A model generated the notes under the pieces. It saw only the letters and a list, made by a program, of their open reading frames with translations. It was not told the DNA's origin and did not search any database. From an uncultured Dokdonia sp. (lineage in GTDB: Bacteria; Bacteroidota; Bacteroidia; Flavobacteriales; Flavobacteriaceae), in the NCBI RefSeq assembly GCF_947496725.1, contig NZ_CANMDS010000006.1:1-64000 (forward strand): a stretch of 64,000 nt of DNA. The letters are read 5' to 3'. This document shows, in pieces, positions 18,457 through 28,294 of the stretch; within the stretch, counting starts at the first letter, position 1; every line of letters begins with the position of its first letter. The translations under genes and the position numbers were made by a program.

Positions 18457-20046
18457 TTATCGTATACCGTGCATCATTCTGATAAGTGTTTTATTTAATA
18501 ATAACATTACTACACCTGCTCCTGCTGGTATCACTGTAAATATTAAAAAGAATGTAGCCATACCGTGCTCCTCAACAATAGGATCTATATAACTACCCGT
18601 TATACCCGCAGCTGTATTTGCAATAAAGTTTGCTACAAACCAGATCCCGAACATAAGCCCTACTAGTTTTGCCGGCGCGAGTTTACTCACATAAGATAAT
18701 CCTACAGGAGATACACATAACTCACCTAGCGTGTGAAAAAGGTATGCTAGTACTAAAAATACCATACTTACAGAAGCCGTCTTTGCTCCTAATGGAATAC
18801 CCATAGACCCAAAAGAAAGAATACCAAAACCAAGACCTAATAAAATAAGACCTATAGCAAACTTTACAGGTCCACTAGGATTGTATTTACTCTTCCATAT
18901 TTTTGAAAATAATGGTGCAAAAGCAATGATAAAGAATGAGTTTAAGATACCAAACCAAGAAGCTGGAACCTCTGGAGCATCATCTGCAAACTGGCGAGAT
19001 AACATCCAGATTACAATACCCCATATTACTACAAAACCTAATCCTAAAATGATATTAGACAATGCATATTTACCATACGTTTGTTTAAATAACATACCTA
19101 GTACCCAGGTAATAATTATCATAGGTACAACGGTGAGAAGCGTGTTTATAATTTTAAAAGTCATACCACTACTTCCTTCTAGCACTCTATCTGTATAGTC
19201 TGCTGCAAAGATGGTCATAGATCCTCCTGCCTGCTCAAATGCCCACCAGAAGAAAATTGTAAAGAATGCAAGTACACTAATCACAATAAGTCGATCACGA
19301 GTTACCTTAGACTTCTCTGCATCATCTATAACACTATCTATAGCTTCGGCAGCATTTTCTACGCTATCTTCTATAACATCATCAAGCTCGTCTGCTTTTG
19401 CTGGCTTAGAACCTATTTTACCAAAAATACCTTGAGCAAAATAGAATTGTAACATCCCTACAAGCATAAAGATTCCTGCAAGACCAAAACCATAGTGCCA
19501 TCCTACAGACTCACCTATGTAACCACATAATAAAATACCTAAGAAAGCTCCAGAGTTAATACCCATATAGAATATGGTATATCCCGCATCTTTTTCTTTT
19601 CCTTGGTCTTTGTAAAGCTGTCCCACCATAGAAGAAATATTTGGCTTAAACATTCCATTACCTACTATAAGCAACACAAGTCCTGCATAGAAGAAAATAT
19701 CTGAGCTTATCTCAAAAGCCATAGATGCGTGTCCTAGTGTCATTAAAAATGCACCTATGATAACGGCTTTTCTATACCCCGTAATTTTATCGGCTATTAA
19801 CCCTCCAAAGATTGGTGTTACATAAACTAGCCCTGTGTAGAAAGCGTATAATTGTAATGCCTCTGCACGCTCCCAGCCCCAGCCGCCATCAAGTACTGCC
19901 GAAACTAAAAATAAAACAAGTAATGCGCGCATTCCGTAATAAGAAAAACGCTCCCACATCTCTGTAAAGAAGAGTACAAAAAGACCAGAAGGATGTCCTA
20001 AAACAGTCTTTTGATTGGTTTCAGAACCACCGAATTTATATTCCAT
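18457..20046 (-). CDS. Proton-dependent oligopeptide transporter (POT/PTR family)
   Basis: This 529-residue major-facilitator protein imports di- or tripeptides with protons. The family motif EMWERFSYYGMRALL is in helix 1 (ExxER type), and the PTR2 signature GGLIADKITGYRKAVIIG follows. An acidic cytoplasmic loop lies mid-protein (ADELDDVIEDSVENAAEA), and the C-terminal half has GELCVSPVGLSYVSKLAP. Its neighbour is a DPP-IV-like dipeptidyl peptidase on the same strand 41 bp upstream, which suggests coordinated peptide degradation and uptake. Confidence 0.94.
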   Translation of the reverse strand: MEYKFGGSETNQKTVLGHPSGLFVLFFTEMWERFSYYGMRALLVLFLVSAVLDGGWGWERAEALQLYAFYTGLVYVTPIFGGLIADKITGYRKAVIIGAFLMTLGHASMAFEISSDIFFYAGLVLLIVGNGMFKPNISSMVGQLYKDQGKEKDAGYTIFYMGINSGAFLGILLCGYIGESVGWHYGFGLAGIFMLVGMLQFYFAQGIFGKIGSKPAKADELDDVIEDSVENAAEAIDSVIDDAEKSKVTRDRLIVISVLAFFTIFFWWAFEQAGGSMTIFAADYTDRVLEGSSGMTFKIINTLLTVVPMIIITWVLGMLFKQTYGKYALSNIILGLGFVVIWGIVIWMLSRQFADDAPEVPASWFGILNSFFIIAFAPLFSKIWKSKYNPSGPVKFAIGLILLGLGFGILSFGSMGIPLGAKTASVSMVFLVLAYLFHTLGELCVSPVGLSYVSKLAPAKLVGLMFGIWFVANFIANTAAGITGSYIDPIVEEHGMATFFLIFTVIPAGAGVVMLLLNKTLIRMMHGIR

Positions 20047-20087
20047 ATTGTAATTAATTATTTAGTGCTAATATAAGTCGTTTATAT

Positions 20088-22277
20088 CTAAAGTTTTTCT
20101 TTGATAAAATCTGTCATCATTGTAAATAGGTGTAAACGTGTGTTACCTCCGTAAATACCGTGATTTTTATCTGGATAGTTAAAGTAATCAAACTGCTTGT
20201 TTGCCTGTACTAGTGATTCTACAAGGCGCGTTGCGTTTTGCACGTGCACATTATCATCTGCACTACCGTGCACTAGTAAAAAGTCTCCCTCTAGCTTACT
20301 CACGTGACTCATAGGTGAGTTATTATCATAACCACTTGCGTTTTCTTGTGGGGTTTGCATATAACGCTCTGTGTATATAGTGTCATAAAATCTCCACGAT
20401 GTTACCGGTGCAACAGCTATAGCCATCTCAAAGGTATCTGCTCCTTGAAAAAGACAATTTGAAGCCATAAAACCTCCATAACTCCATCCCCAGATACCTG
20501 TACGATCTTCATCTATGTAAGCACGCTTGCTCAACTCTTTTGCTGCAGCAATCTGGTCTTGTACTTCGTACTTACCTAGCTCTTTTTGAGTTACTTTTTT
20601 AAAGTCACGCCCTTTTAATCCGGTCCCTCTTGGGTCTACACAAACTACAATGTAGTCGTTTTGTGCTAGCATATGAAACCAGTAATCGTTAGACGTATCC
20701 CACTTATTTGCCACACTCTGTGATCCTGGCCCAGAATATTGTGTCATAAACATAGGGTACTTCTTAGATGGATCAAAATCTGTAGGCTTAATCATATAAG
20801 CGTTAAGCGATACTCCATTTACATCTATCTCAAAAAATTCTTTTGGAGAGATATCATAACCTGCATATAAGTCTTTTAAGGCTTGGTTATCTTTTATAAC
20901 GCGTATTTGCTTTCCGTCTTTTGCGCTGTTAAGTGTGAAGCGGTATGGTGTTGTTGTATTTGAGTATGTATGTATAAAGTTGCTGAAGTTTGCGCTAAAG
21001 TCTGCACTGTTAGTTCCTTCCTTATCTGCAAGGGCTTGTTTCTTTTTACCATTAAGACCTATAGCATACACACCACGGTTAATAGAACCATTTTCTGAGC
21101 TTTGGTAAAAAATACGTTTTGTACCTGCGTCATAACCATAATAACCTGTCACTTCCCAGTTACCAGAAGTTACTTGATTTTTTAAAGACCCATCTGCATT
21201 ATGGTGATAGATGTGATTCCACCCATCTTTTTCGCTTGTCCAGATAAAGCTATTGTCATCTAGAAAAGTAAGGTTATCTGTCACATCTACATATGCTTTA
21301 TCTGTTTCTAGCACGGCAAGTGTAGTCTGGTAGGTACTCGCATTAAAAAGCGAAAGCTTTAAGGTATCTTGATGACGATTAAGTGTTTGTACAGAAAGTA
21401 CATTAGGGTCTTTTGACCAAGAGATGCGTGGTATGTAGTACCCAGCGTTATCACCTAGATTAACTTCTACATCTTTTGCTTTACGACTATTACCCGTATC
21501 TAGGTTATGCAAGCGTAGGCTCACTTTTGCGTTAGGCTCTCCAGCTTTTGGGTATTTAAAGACAGTCTGTGTCTGGTATAATTTATTACCATATACATCC
21601 ATAGAGAATTCTGGAACTTCACTCTCATCAAAACGTATGTAAGCAATTTTCTTACTATCTGCACTCCAGTCAAAGGCGCGCACAAAGCCAAATTCTTCTT
21701 CATACACCCAGTCTGTAATTCCATTTATAATGCTGTTCTTCTTTCCGTCTGTAGTGAGCTGTTGTGTTGCTCCAGAGGCAATATCAAAAACAAAGAGGTT
21801 ATTATCCTTTCCATAAGCGATTTTCTTTCCGTCTGGTGAAAATGTTGGCTCTTGAATAAGATCGTCAGATACTTTAGTCAGCTTTCGCGAAAGCGTATTC
21901 CACACATAATATTCACCCAGCGTAGATCTTCTAAAGATAGATTGCAATTTTGTAGAGAGTAGCACCTGCTGCTCATCATCACTAAACTCATAACTTATAA
22001 AGTAATCAAGCCCGTCTATATCTGCACTACTTACAGCCGTACGTACTTTCTTGCCCGTATCATAGCTGTAAATATCTACACTACCTGTGCGGGTTGCTCT
22101 ATCAAAGTTTTGTACAGCATACTCTTGACCATTTGCCATAGAGTGTATAGACTGTAGTCGCTCTGCTCTAAAAGTGCCATTTTTCCAAATATCTTCAAGG
22201 CTTATTTGTTTTTTTTGCGCAGTTGCGCTCTGGATTGCAAGAAGAAATACAGCAATCAAAAAGGTATGTAATCTCAT
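20088..22277 (-). CDS. S9 family prolyl oligopeptidase, dipeptidyl-peptidase IV-like
   Basis: This 729-residue exported peptidase has a signal peptide (MRLHTFLIAVFLLAIQSATAQ), an N-terminal beta-propeller, and a C-terminal alpha/beta hydrolase domain with the nucleophile in GWSYGG, aspartate in HGSADDNVH and histidine in DKNHGI. The EE motif in VYEEEFGF is the N-terminus-binding signature of DPP-IV. It probably releases dipeptides for the adjacent POT transporter. A palindrome copy with one mismatch encodes LSRKL in the propeller. Confidence 0.94.
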   Translation of the reverse strand: MRLHTFLIAVFLLAIQSATAQKKQISLEDIWKNGTFRAERLQSIHSMANGQEYAVQNFDRATRTGSVDIYSYDTGKKVRTAVSSADIDGLDYFISYEFSDDEQQVLLSTKLQSIFRRSTLGEYYVWNTLSRKLTKVSDDLIQEPTFSPDGKKIAYGKDNNLFVFDIASGATQQLTTDGKKNSIINGITDWVYEEEFGFVRAFDWSADSKKIAYIRFDESEVPEFSMDVYGNKLYQTQTVFKYPKAGEPNAKVSLRLHNLDTGNSRKAKDVEVNLGDNAGYYIPRISWSKDPNVLSVQTLNRHQDTLKLSLFNASTYQTTLAVLETDKAYVDVTDNLTFLDDNSFIWTSEKDGWNHIYHHNADGSLKNQVTSGNWEVTGYYGYDAGTKRIFYQSSENGSINRGVYAIGLNGKKKQALADKEGTNSADFSANFSNFIHTYSNTTTPYRFTLNSAKDGKQIRVIKDNQALKDLYAGYDISPKEFFEIDVNGVSLNAYMIKPTDFDPSKKYPMFMTQYSGPGSQSVANKWDTSNDYWFHMLAQNDYIVVCVDPRGTGLKGRDFKKVTQKELGKYEVQDQIAAAKELSKRAYIDEDRTGIWGWSYGGFMASNCLFQGADTFEMAIAVAPVTSWRFYDTIYTERYMQTPQENASGYDNNSPMSHVSKLEGDFLLVHGSADDNVHVQNATRLVESLVQANKQFDYFNYPDKNHGIYGGNTRLHLFTMMTDFIKEKL
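21880..21895. repeat. 16-bp palindrome copy 7 (one mismatch, in DPP-IV-like gene)
   Basis: AGCTTTCGCGAAAGCG, with the first base changed from C to A. It encodes LSRKL on the minus strand, in a propeller loop. Confidence 0.88.
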
Positions 22278-22451
22278 ATATTTTTACCAATTGTGTAAAG
22301 TATTTCAATTTTACTAAAAATAAGGCAGAAAACCCTGCTTTTTGCTGTTAAAAACCTTCAGAATGTTAAGAACTCACACCGCTATAATCACGCATTAGAC
22401 TTAGGTTAACCACATTCTCATTATCTTTATCACTTTCTAAAAAACTGCTTA

Positions 22452-23765
22452 ATGACAAAGGCGATATCTGGTTTTTCTAAACTATCAAAAACTGAGAAGA
22501 TTACGTGGCTTACCGCAAACTTCTTTAACAATTCTGAGGCAGCAACCCAGACTTTAACCTCATACTGGAACACAGATGCAAAGCTCCAGCAACTGCACGA
22601 TGAGTTTATAGAAAACACCATCACAAATTACTACCTACCCCTAGGAGTAGCGCCTAATTTTACCATAAACGACACCATCTACACCATCCCGATGGCTATA
22701 GAAGAAAGCTCTGTAGTTGCTGCGGCGAGTAAGGCTGGTAAATTCTGGCAAGAGAGAGGCGGTTTTAAAACCACCGTTCTAGGCACCACTAAAGTAGGAC
22801 AGGTACACTTTACTTATGATGGTGACAAGGAAGATTTACAACAGTACTTTGATAAAATCACACCAAAGCTCTATGAAGATGTAGAAGAGATTACGGTTAA
22901 TATGAAAAAACGTGGTGGCGGTATAAAAAACATCGCCCTACGAGATAAAACAGCCGCTGTAGATGACTACTACCAGCTGCACTGCACCTTTGAGACGCTA
23001 GATGCAATGGGTGCAAACTTTATAAACAGCTGTTTGGAGCAATTTGCAACCACTTTTAAAGAAGGGTTTGAGGCAGATGCCCGCTTTCGCGAAAGCGGAA
23101 ACACGTTAGATATCATTATGTCCATTTTATCTAACTATGTTCCAGACTGTCTTGTACGCGCAGAGGTAAGTTGCCCTATAGATCAACTCACCGAAAAAAA
23201 TATAGACGGCGAGACCTTTGCCAAAAAATTTGTTCAAGCAGTTACCATTGCCGAAGAAGAACCTTATCGAGCTGTTACCCACAACAAAGGAATAATGAAC
23301 GGTATAGATGCCGTAATACTTGCTACTGGAAATGACTTTAGAGCGGTGGAAGCAGGCGTGCACGCATATGCAGCAAGAGATGGGCAATATAGAAGCCTTA
23401 CGCACGCAAGTATCAAGGATGGCATTTTTACCTTCTGGATGGAGATACCACTAGCACTAGGTACCGTAGGAGGTCTCACAAAACTACACCCACTAGTAAA
23501 GTGGAGTATGGAGCTACTAGGAAACCCATCTGCAAAGGAACTTATGCAAATTGTTGCCGTCGCCGGTCTAGCTCAAAACTTTGCAGCACTTAAGTCGCTC
23601 ACCACAACTGGCATACAGCAAGGGCATATGAAAATGCACCTTATGAACATTTTAAACCAGATGAATGCGACTCCAGATGAGAAGCAACAAACGGTAAATC
23701 ATTTTAAATCAAACACCGTTACTCATAGCGCAGTTGTTACTTTTATAGACGGACTACGCTCATAA
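22452..23765 (+). CDS. Class II (degradative-type) HMG-CoA reductase
   Basis: This NAD(P)H-dependent enzyme interconverts HMG-CoA and mevalonate. The 437 residues begin with the class II-type sequence GFSKLSKTEKI. PLGVAPNFTIN and IPMAIEESSVVAAASKAGKFW form the HMG-binding region, and DAMGANFINSC is the conserved catalytic segment. In Flavobacteriia this type serves the biosynthetic mevalonate route to isoprenoids. It is followed 11 bp later by the GYDIA kinase. A palindrome copy encodes RFRES in the segment EADARFRESGN. Confidence 0.94.
   Translation: MTKAISGFSKLSKTEKITWLTANFFNNSEAATQTLTSYWNTDAKLQQLHDEFIENTITNYYLPLGVAPNFTINDTIYTIPMAIEESSVVAAASKAGKFWQERGGFKTTVLGTTKVGQVHFTYDGDKEDLQQYFDKITPKLYEDVEEITVNMKKRGGGIKNIALRDKTAAVDDYYQLHCTFETLDAMGANFINSCLEQFATTFKEGFEADARFRESGNTLDIIMSILSNYVPDCLVRAEVSCPIDQLTEKNIDGETFAKKFVQAVTIAEEEPYRAVTHNKGIMNGIDAVILATGNDFRAVEAGVHAYAARDGQYRSLTHASIKDGIFTFWMEIPLALGTVGGLTKLHPLVKWSMELLGNPSAKELMQIVAVAGLAQNFAALKSLTTTGIQQGHMKMHLMNILNQMNATPDEKQQTVNHFKSNTVTHSAVVTFIDGLRS
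23082..23097. repeat. 16-bp palindrome copy 8 (in HMG-CoA reductase gene)
   Basis: Exact copy, with C and G as flanking bases. It encodes RFRES between the conserved FINSC segment and NTLDIIMSILSNY. Confidence 0.95.
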
Positions 23766-23776
23766 AATCTCGTTTT

Positions 23777-24691
23777 TTGAAACACCATTATTACAGTCAC
23801 GGCAAACTATTACTCACCTCAGAATATCTTGTTCTAGATGGGGCACAAGCGCTAGCGCTACCTACAAAAAAAGGACAGCATCTAGGTATAAAGCCCATAG
23901 ATCAAGAAGCAATCATCTGGCGTAGTTATTTAAGCACTGGAGAGCTGTGGTTAGATTATAAGTTTAGCTTTCCCTTAGATAGTAATAATGGAAGAGAAGA
24001 TGCCATTTACGAGCGCCTTTTAAGCATTTTACAAGCTGCACAAAAAATCAATAGTTCATTTTTAAATACGCAACAAGGCTATGAGGTCGAGAGTACACTA
24101 GAGTTTCAAAAAGACTGGGGGCTAGGCTCCTCTTCTACTCTACTTGCAAATATTGCAAGGTGGGCCTCTGTAGACCCTTACAAGCTACTTGATATGACTT
24201 TTGGAGGTAGTGGGTACGATATAGCTTGCGCCACAACAGAGAGCGCTCTTATCTACCAAAAAACCAGCACGACACCTATAGTCACACCCGTGACATACAA
24301 CCCTCCTTTTAAGGACGAACTTTACTTTGTTTATCTCAATAAGAAACAAAACAGTAGAGAGAGCATAAAACATTATAGGAGTCTTGATCAAGCAGCACTA
24401 ACTGAGGAGAAGGCTAGATTTTCTAAATTTACACAAGACCTTTTGAGTTGTAAATCCATTGTGGCTTTTGAAAAACTACTTTCAGAACACGAGAATAATT
24501 TGTCTCGCATTCTTAAAACACCCACAATAAGAACACAACTTTTTGCAGATTATCCTCGCGCGATAAAAAGCTTAGGAGGCTGGGGTGGTGACTTTGTTTT
24601 GGTAGTAGGAACAACTTCTCAAATGGATTATTTTAGAAACAAAGGGTATGACACTATCGTACCTTATAAAGAAATGATACTAGGAGAATAA
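23777..24691 (+). CDS. GYDIA-family GHMP kinase (probable mevalonate-pathway kinase)
   Basis: This 304-residue GHMP-superfamily kinase contains the ATP loop GLGSSSTLLANIARWA and the hallmark GGSGYDIACA that names the Bacteroidota GYDIA group. The N-terminal GKLLLTSEYLVLDGA is the GHMP motif 1. Adjacent to HMG-CoA reductase, it probably phosphorylates mevalonate or phosphomevalonate, but the exact step is inferred from context. The start appears to be TTG; no ATG lies near the conserved N-terminus. Confidence 0.88.
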   Translation: MKHHYYSHGKLLLTSEYLVLDGAQALALPTKKGQHLGIKPIDQEAIIWRSYLSTGELWLDYKFSFPLDSNNGREDAIYERLLSILQAAQKINSSFLNTQQGYEVESTLEFQKDWGLGSSSTLLANIARWASVDPYKLLDMTFGGSGYDIACATTESALIYQKTSTTPIVTPVTYNPPFKDELYFVYLNKKQNSRESIKHYRSLDQAALTEEKARFSKFTQDLLSCKSIVAFEKLLSEHENNLSRILKTPTIRTQLFADYPRAIKSLGGWGGDFVLVVGTTSQMDYFRNKGYDTIVPYKEMILGE

Positions 24692-24707
24692 CGCTTTCGC
24701 GAAAGCG
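24692..24707. repeat. 16-bp palindrome copy 9 (after the GHMP kinase)
   Basis: Exact, ACGC...GCGT. It starts at the base directly after the TAA stop and lies just before a true terminator. Confidence 0.95.
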
Positions 24708-24720
24708 TAAACACACACCA

Positions 24721-24759
24721 AAAAAAAAGGCTCGAACAATAATTGTCCGAGCCTTTTTT
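24721..24759. terminator. Bidirectional rho-independent terminator
   Basis: Stem GGCTCG-A-ACAAT with ATTGT-C-CGAGCC (one mismatch), with A8 on the left and T6 on the right. It serves the GHMP kinase and the convergent ppiD-like gene. Confidence 0.88.
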
Positions 24760-24776
24760 ACTTGAAATACAATCTA

Positions 24777-26918
24777 CTAGTAGAATGTAGCTCTGTTATC
24801 TTCAATATCTGCAGCTTCTTTAAGAGCGTTAAGCACTTTTGTACTTACAGCAGCTCTAGACTTCTGAGCTTCTTGCCCTGCAAATGCAGCATAATTTTCT
24901 AGCCCTGGAGCTTCAGAGATTTTTACAACCTCTATTACATATACTCCTCTTGATCCTTCTATAGGAGCAGATACTTCTCCTTCTTTTAATCCGAAAGCTG
25001 CTCCTACTACTTTAGGCTCGTTTCCTGCTCCAGCGATTGTAGGGGCATTCATAGACACAGCACCAGCAGTTTTTACAGTTGCACCTTGTGATTGTGCTAT
25101 TTCTGAAAGCGTGCTACCAGAAATTTTGTTTTTGATGATTTCTGCCTTCTTCATATTACGTAATAAAGGTGTCACTTGTAATGACACATCTTCTACACGT
25201 TCTGTACCAGCAGGTGTTCTACGTGTAACTTGCGCTACAATATAACCACCATTTGTAGGGAAACGTTTTATGTTACCTACTTTTGTCTCTTCTTCAAAAG
25301 CCCATTGTATTACAGATCTCTGTGCTCCCTCACCTGGTAATGTTTCATCCATAGCGCGTATACGTTGTACTGGGCGCACTGCATATCCATTTTCTTTTGC
25401 AACAGCTTCAAAATCTCCCGCTTCGGCAGCAAGTTCAAACTTTTGAGTTGTGTTGTATATATTAGAAATGGTTTTATCTGAAGGTAAAATTTCTTTTACT
25501 ACTGTAGCTACCTTGATTACATCTTGTACGTTCTTTTGGTCTACTATCTTAATCACGTGGTAACCAAAATCTGTCTCTGTTACTCCTATTGTTCCAGCTC
25601 TATTATCTACAATAAAGTCTCTGTATCCAGCTGCAAAAAGATTTGGATTTTGATAATCTAGATCTCCACCATTTACACTGTTAGACTGATCTGAAGAAAA
25701 CTCTTTTGCAAGATCTTCAAATTTGCTTTTGTTTCTCTTTAAAACAGAAAGTAAGCTATCTGCAAGTTTCTTTGCATCTTCTTTAGATCTCGTTGCCGAA
25801 GATGGTATAGGTCCTCTAGCTGTATTTGTTACCGCACCTTGAAAATCTATAAGGATATGACTTGTCTTTACAGAGTCTGGCATCTTTCTTACATCTACTA
25901 CACGAGAAAGGTTCATATATCTACCATCCTTATAAGGACCATAAACACCACCTTTACCTAATGCAAAAAGTGTATCTGCATTTGTAGCAGGTAAATCTTT
26001 CTTAAAGAACCAACGATCTACAAATGGCACATCTGAGTTATCTATAAGAAAATCTTCTATCTCATCTGTTTTGTCAAACCCAGCAAAAGTTTCTGTAACT
26101 CCAGTCGCTCCATTACGTGCACTATACTCACTTCTTAATTTTGAAAGCTCTGCTTTAATCGCATTCTCATCTTCTAGAGAAGCTTCTTCTACAAACTTCA
26201 CAAAACGTATAGAACGCGTCTCGTCAGTTTTAAACTCTTCCTTATGCTCATTTACGTAGTTCTGGATTTCTTCCTTACTAACCTTTACGTCTTCATCTGG
26301 AACAGATGTGTAAAGCATTTGCACAAATTGAATATCTACCGTATTGTTATCAAGCTTGTATGCTACCTCTCCATCTTTAAGAGTAGCTCCTACACCAGCT
26401 CTAACAAGATTATAGTATATCTCTTGCTTTTCTTGATTTCTTAAGCTCTCTTCAAAAACTATCCAAGACTGGTAGTCTCCAGGGTTCTGGCTATCCTTAA
26501 GCGTTGCAATAAACTCTTGCATTTTTGCCTCGCTAAAGAATCCGTCTCCATCTTGAAAACGCACATCATTTTGAAGTGCTTGCTTAAGTAACTCTTGAGT
26601 GCGGTCTTTACCTACTTGTATACCTAACTCTTCATACTGCTCTTCTAGAAGTACTCTATTTACTTCTTGCTCCCATACAGCGTTTACGGCTTTTGTAGTA
26701 GAACTATTTGCTCCTGCTCTACGTGTTTGTGATTCTACCTTTGCGGCAAAGTCTTCACGATCTAGGTTTACACCGTTTATAGATGCAACACGGTTTTGCT
26801 TATCTGCATTAAAACCTCCACTATCTAAAATAGATGAGAAGATAAATGCAAACAGTGCAAGTGCGATAATAATGATCAAGAAGATACTCTTGCTACGTAT
26901 TTTATTTAAAATTGCCAT
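24777..26918 (-). CDS. PpiD/SurA-like membrane-anchored peptidylprolyl isomerase
   Basis: This 713-residue envelope chaperone has a cytoplasmic N-terminus, one membrane segment (SIFLIIIIALALFAFIFSSIL) and a long periplasmic region. A SurA-type N-terminal chaperone domain is followed by a PpiC rotamase domain (about residues 345-460, with NGGDLDYQNP and FGYHVIKI) and a second, weaker isomerase-like C-terminal part. PpiD-type proteins help fold outer-membrane proteins leaving the Sec translocon. A strong inverted repeat lies 10 bp upstream of its start. Confidence 0.93.
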   Translation of the reverse strand: MAILNKIRSKSIFLIIIIALALFAFIFSSILDSGGFNADKQNRVASINGVNLDREDFAAKVESQTRRAGANSSTTKAVNAVWEQEVNRVLLEEQYEELGIQVGKDRTQELLKQALQNDVRFQDGDGFFSEAKMQEFIATLKDSQNPGDYQSWIVFEESLRNQEKQEIYYNLVRAGVGATLKDGEVAYKLDNNTVDIQFVQMLYTSVPDEDVKVSKEEIQNYVNEHKEEFKTDETRSIRFVKFVEEASLEDENAIKAELSKLRSEYSARNGATGVTETFAGFDKTDEIEDFLIDNSDVPFVDRWFFKKDLPATNADTLFALGKGGVYGPYKDGRYMNLSRVVDVRKMPDSVKTSHILIDFQGAVTNTARGPIPSSATRSKEDAKKLADSLLSVLKRNKSKFEDLAKEFSSDQSNSVNGGDLDYQNPNLFAAGYRDFIVDNRAGTIGVTETDFGYHVIKIVDQKNVQDVIKVATVVKEILPSDKTISNIYNTTQKFELAAEAGDFEAVAKENGYAVRPVQRIRAMDETLPGEGAQRSVIQWAFEEETKVGNIKRFPTNGGYIVAQVTRRTPAGTERVEDVSLQVTPLLRNMKKAEIIKNKISGSTLSEIAQSQGATVKTAGAVSMNAPTIAGAGNEPKVVGAAFGLKEGEVSAPIEGSRGVYVIEVVKISEAPGLENYAAFAGQEAQKSRAAVSTKVLNALKEAADIEDNRATFY

Positions 26919-26928
26919 TGTATGTTGT

Positions 26929-26971
26929 TTATGCTATAATAGTGGGCGAAAATACCATTATTATAGCATAA
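26929..26971 (-). promoter_or_regulatory. Strong inverted repeat in the ppiD 5' region
   Basis: A perfect 12-bp inverted repeat, TATGCTATAATA and TATTATAGCATA, extended by one more pair outside and by a G.T plus three pairs inside, around a 9-nt loop. It lies 10 bp before the ppiD ATG and 25 bp after the upstream gene's stop. There is no T-run in the direction of transcription, so it is more likely an operator or a 5'-UTR hairpin than a terminator. Confidence 0.6.
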
Positions 26972-26995
26972 TAAAAAATAAAAAAACAAGGCAAT

Positions 26996-28294
26996 TTAGT
27001 CTTTAGAAATACGGACTTCTAAGAGTTCTATTTTTGTATTTGAAGTCTCTAAGATGTGAAAGATTATTCCTTCTATCTCTATAGTCTCTCCCTCTTCTGG
27101 AATTTCTTCTGTGTGACTAACCACGAGCCCCCCTAAAGTCTCATAATTCTCACTTTCTGGCAGATCCAGTTTATACGTCTCATTGAGGTAGTCTACCTCG
27201 TGTCTAGCAGAAAGTTTGTAGCTAGAACCGCTTAACTGCTCCTCTACTAGTGCGACTGTATCGTGCTCATCTTCTATCTCGCCAAAAAGTTCTTCTACGA
27301 TATCCTCAACGGTCATCATACCGCTAGTCCCGCCATATTCATCTATAACGACACAAATGCTTTTGCGTTTTTTAGTAAGTACATTAAGCACATCTTTTAC
27401 CAGCATAGTCTCAGGCACATAGACTACCGGCATCAATACGCTACTTATTGTTTTAGGCCTCTTAAAGAGCTCAAATGAGTGCACGTAGCCTATAATATCA
27501 TCTATTGTGTCTTTATAAACCAGTATTTTAGAAAGTCCCGTTTCTATAAAAATCTTATTTATTGCGGCAGGCGTAGTGCGCTCATCTACAGCTACAATCT
27601 CTGTACGGGGCAACATCACTTCTCGCGACTTCACCTCAGAAAACTCTAGTGCATTTTGAAAAATCTGTATTTCTGTATCTACCTCATCAGAGTCGTTTAC
27701 AGACTCCATTTGCTCAGATATATAATTTCCTAGTTCCACTTTCGTGAAAGCTAACTGCACCTCATCTCCATCTGTCTTAAACAAGTATTTAAGAACGAGG
27801 TCTGATATCCAAATAATAAATGCGCTAAGCACATAAAATAAGAGGTAAAAGAAATAAGCAGGTATTGCAAAAAACTTAAGAAGCTTATTTGCATAAATCT
27901 GAAAGAAAACTTTTGGTAAAAATTCGGCTGTGATTAAAATCACTAGTGTAGAAATAATCGTCTGACTAAGCAGGCTAAACTCTTGCACGAAGGTATTGAG
28001 CCACGTTAAACTTTCGCCGAAAGGCATATTCTCTAGCCACCCTTGTAAGAGTGCTCCCATAAAATAACCATATACAACCAGGGCAATATTATTACCCAGC
28101 AGCATTGTTGCTATAAACTTGGAAGGTTTTGCAGTAAGTTTTTTGAGAACAATAGAGAGAAAATCATTTTGCTTCTTCTCTATTTCAATATGTATTTTAT
28201 TTGCCGACACATAAGCAATCTCCATTCCTGAAAAAAACGCAGAGAGTATGAGCGAGCAACATATGGTTATAATCTGTCCTTCAAAACTTCCCAT
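26996..28294 (-). CDS. CNNM (DUF21) / CBS-pair / CorC-domain membrane protein
   Basis: This 432-residue protein of the hemolysin C/CorC/GldE-like family has four N-terminal hydrophobic segments (DUF21), a pair of CBS domains (about residues 210-330, with VMLPRTEIVAVDE), and a C-terminal CorC_HlyC domain. Members are linked to Mg2+/Co2+ efflux; GldE relatives assist gliding in Flavobacteriia, but this context (lptC side) argues for the general group. The start overlaps the upstream small gene's stop by one base. A decayed palindrome at 27737 falls in the coding region. Confidence 0.9.
   Translation of the reverse strand: MGSFEGQIITICCSLILSAFFSGMEIAYVSANKIHIEIEKKQNDFLSIVLKKLTAKPSKFIATMLLGNNIALVVYGYFMGALLQGWLENMPFGESLTWLNTFVQEFSLLSQTIISTLVILITAEFLPKVFFQIYANKLLKFFAIPAYFFYLLFYVLSAFIIWISDLVLKYLFKTDGDEVQLAFTKVELGNYISEQMESVNDSDEVDTEIQIFQNALEFSEVKSREVMLPRTEIVAVDERTTPAAINKIFIETGLSKILVYKDTIDDIIGYVHSFELFKRPKTISSVLMPVVYVPETMLVKDVLNVLTKKRKSICVVIDEYGGTSGMMTVEDIVEELFGEIEDEHDTVALVEEQLSGSSYKLSARHEVDYLNETYKLDLPESENYETLGGLVVSHTEEIPEEGETIEIEGIIFHILETSNTKIELLEVRISKD
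27737..27752. repeat. Decayed palindrome copy in CorC-type gene
   Basis: CACTTTCGTGAAAGCT keeps 13 of 16 positions of the palindrome. It reads AFTKV where an intact copy would read AFAKA. Confidence 0.6.

Noticed and set aside
22322-22343. Weak hairpin AAGGCAG/CTGCTTT before the HMG-CoA reductase gene
   Set aside because: It is a 7-bp imperfect stem in a divergent promoter region, where a terminator makes little sense; not distinguishable from chance.
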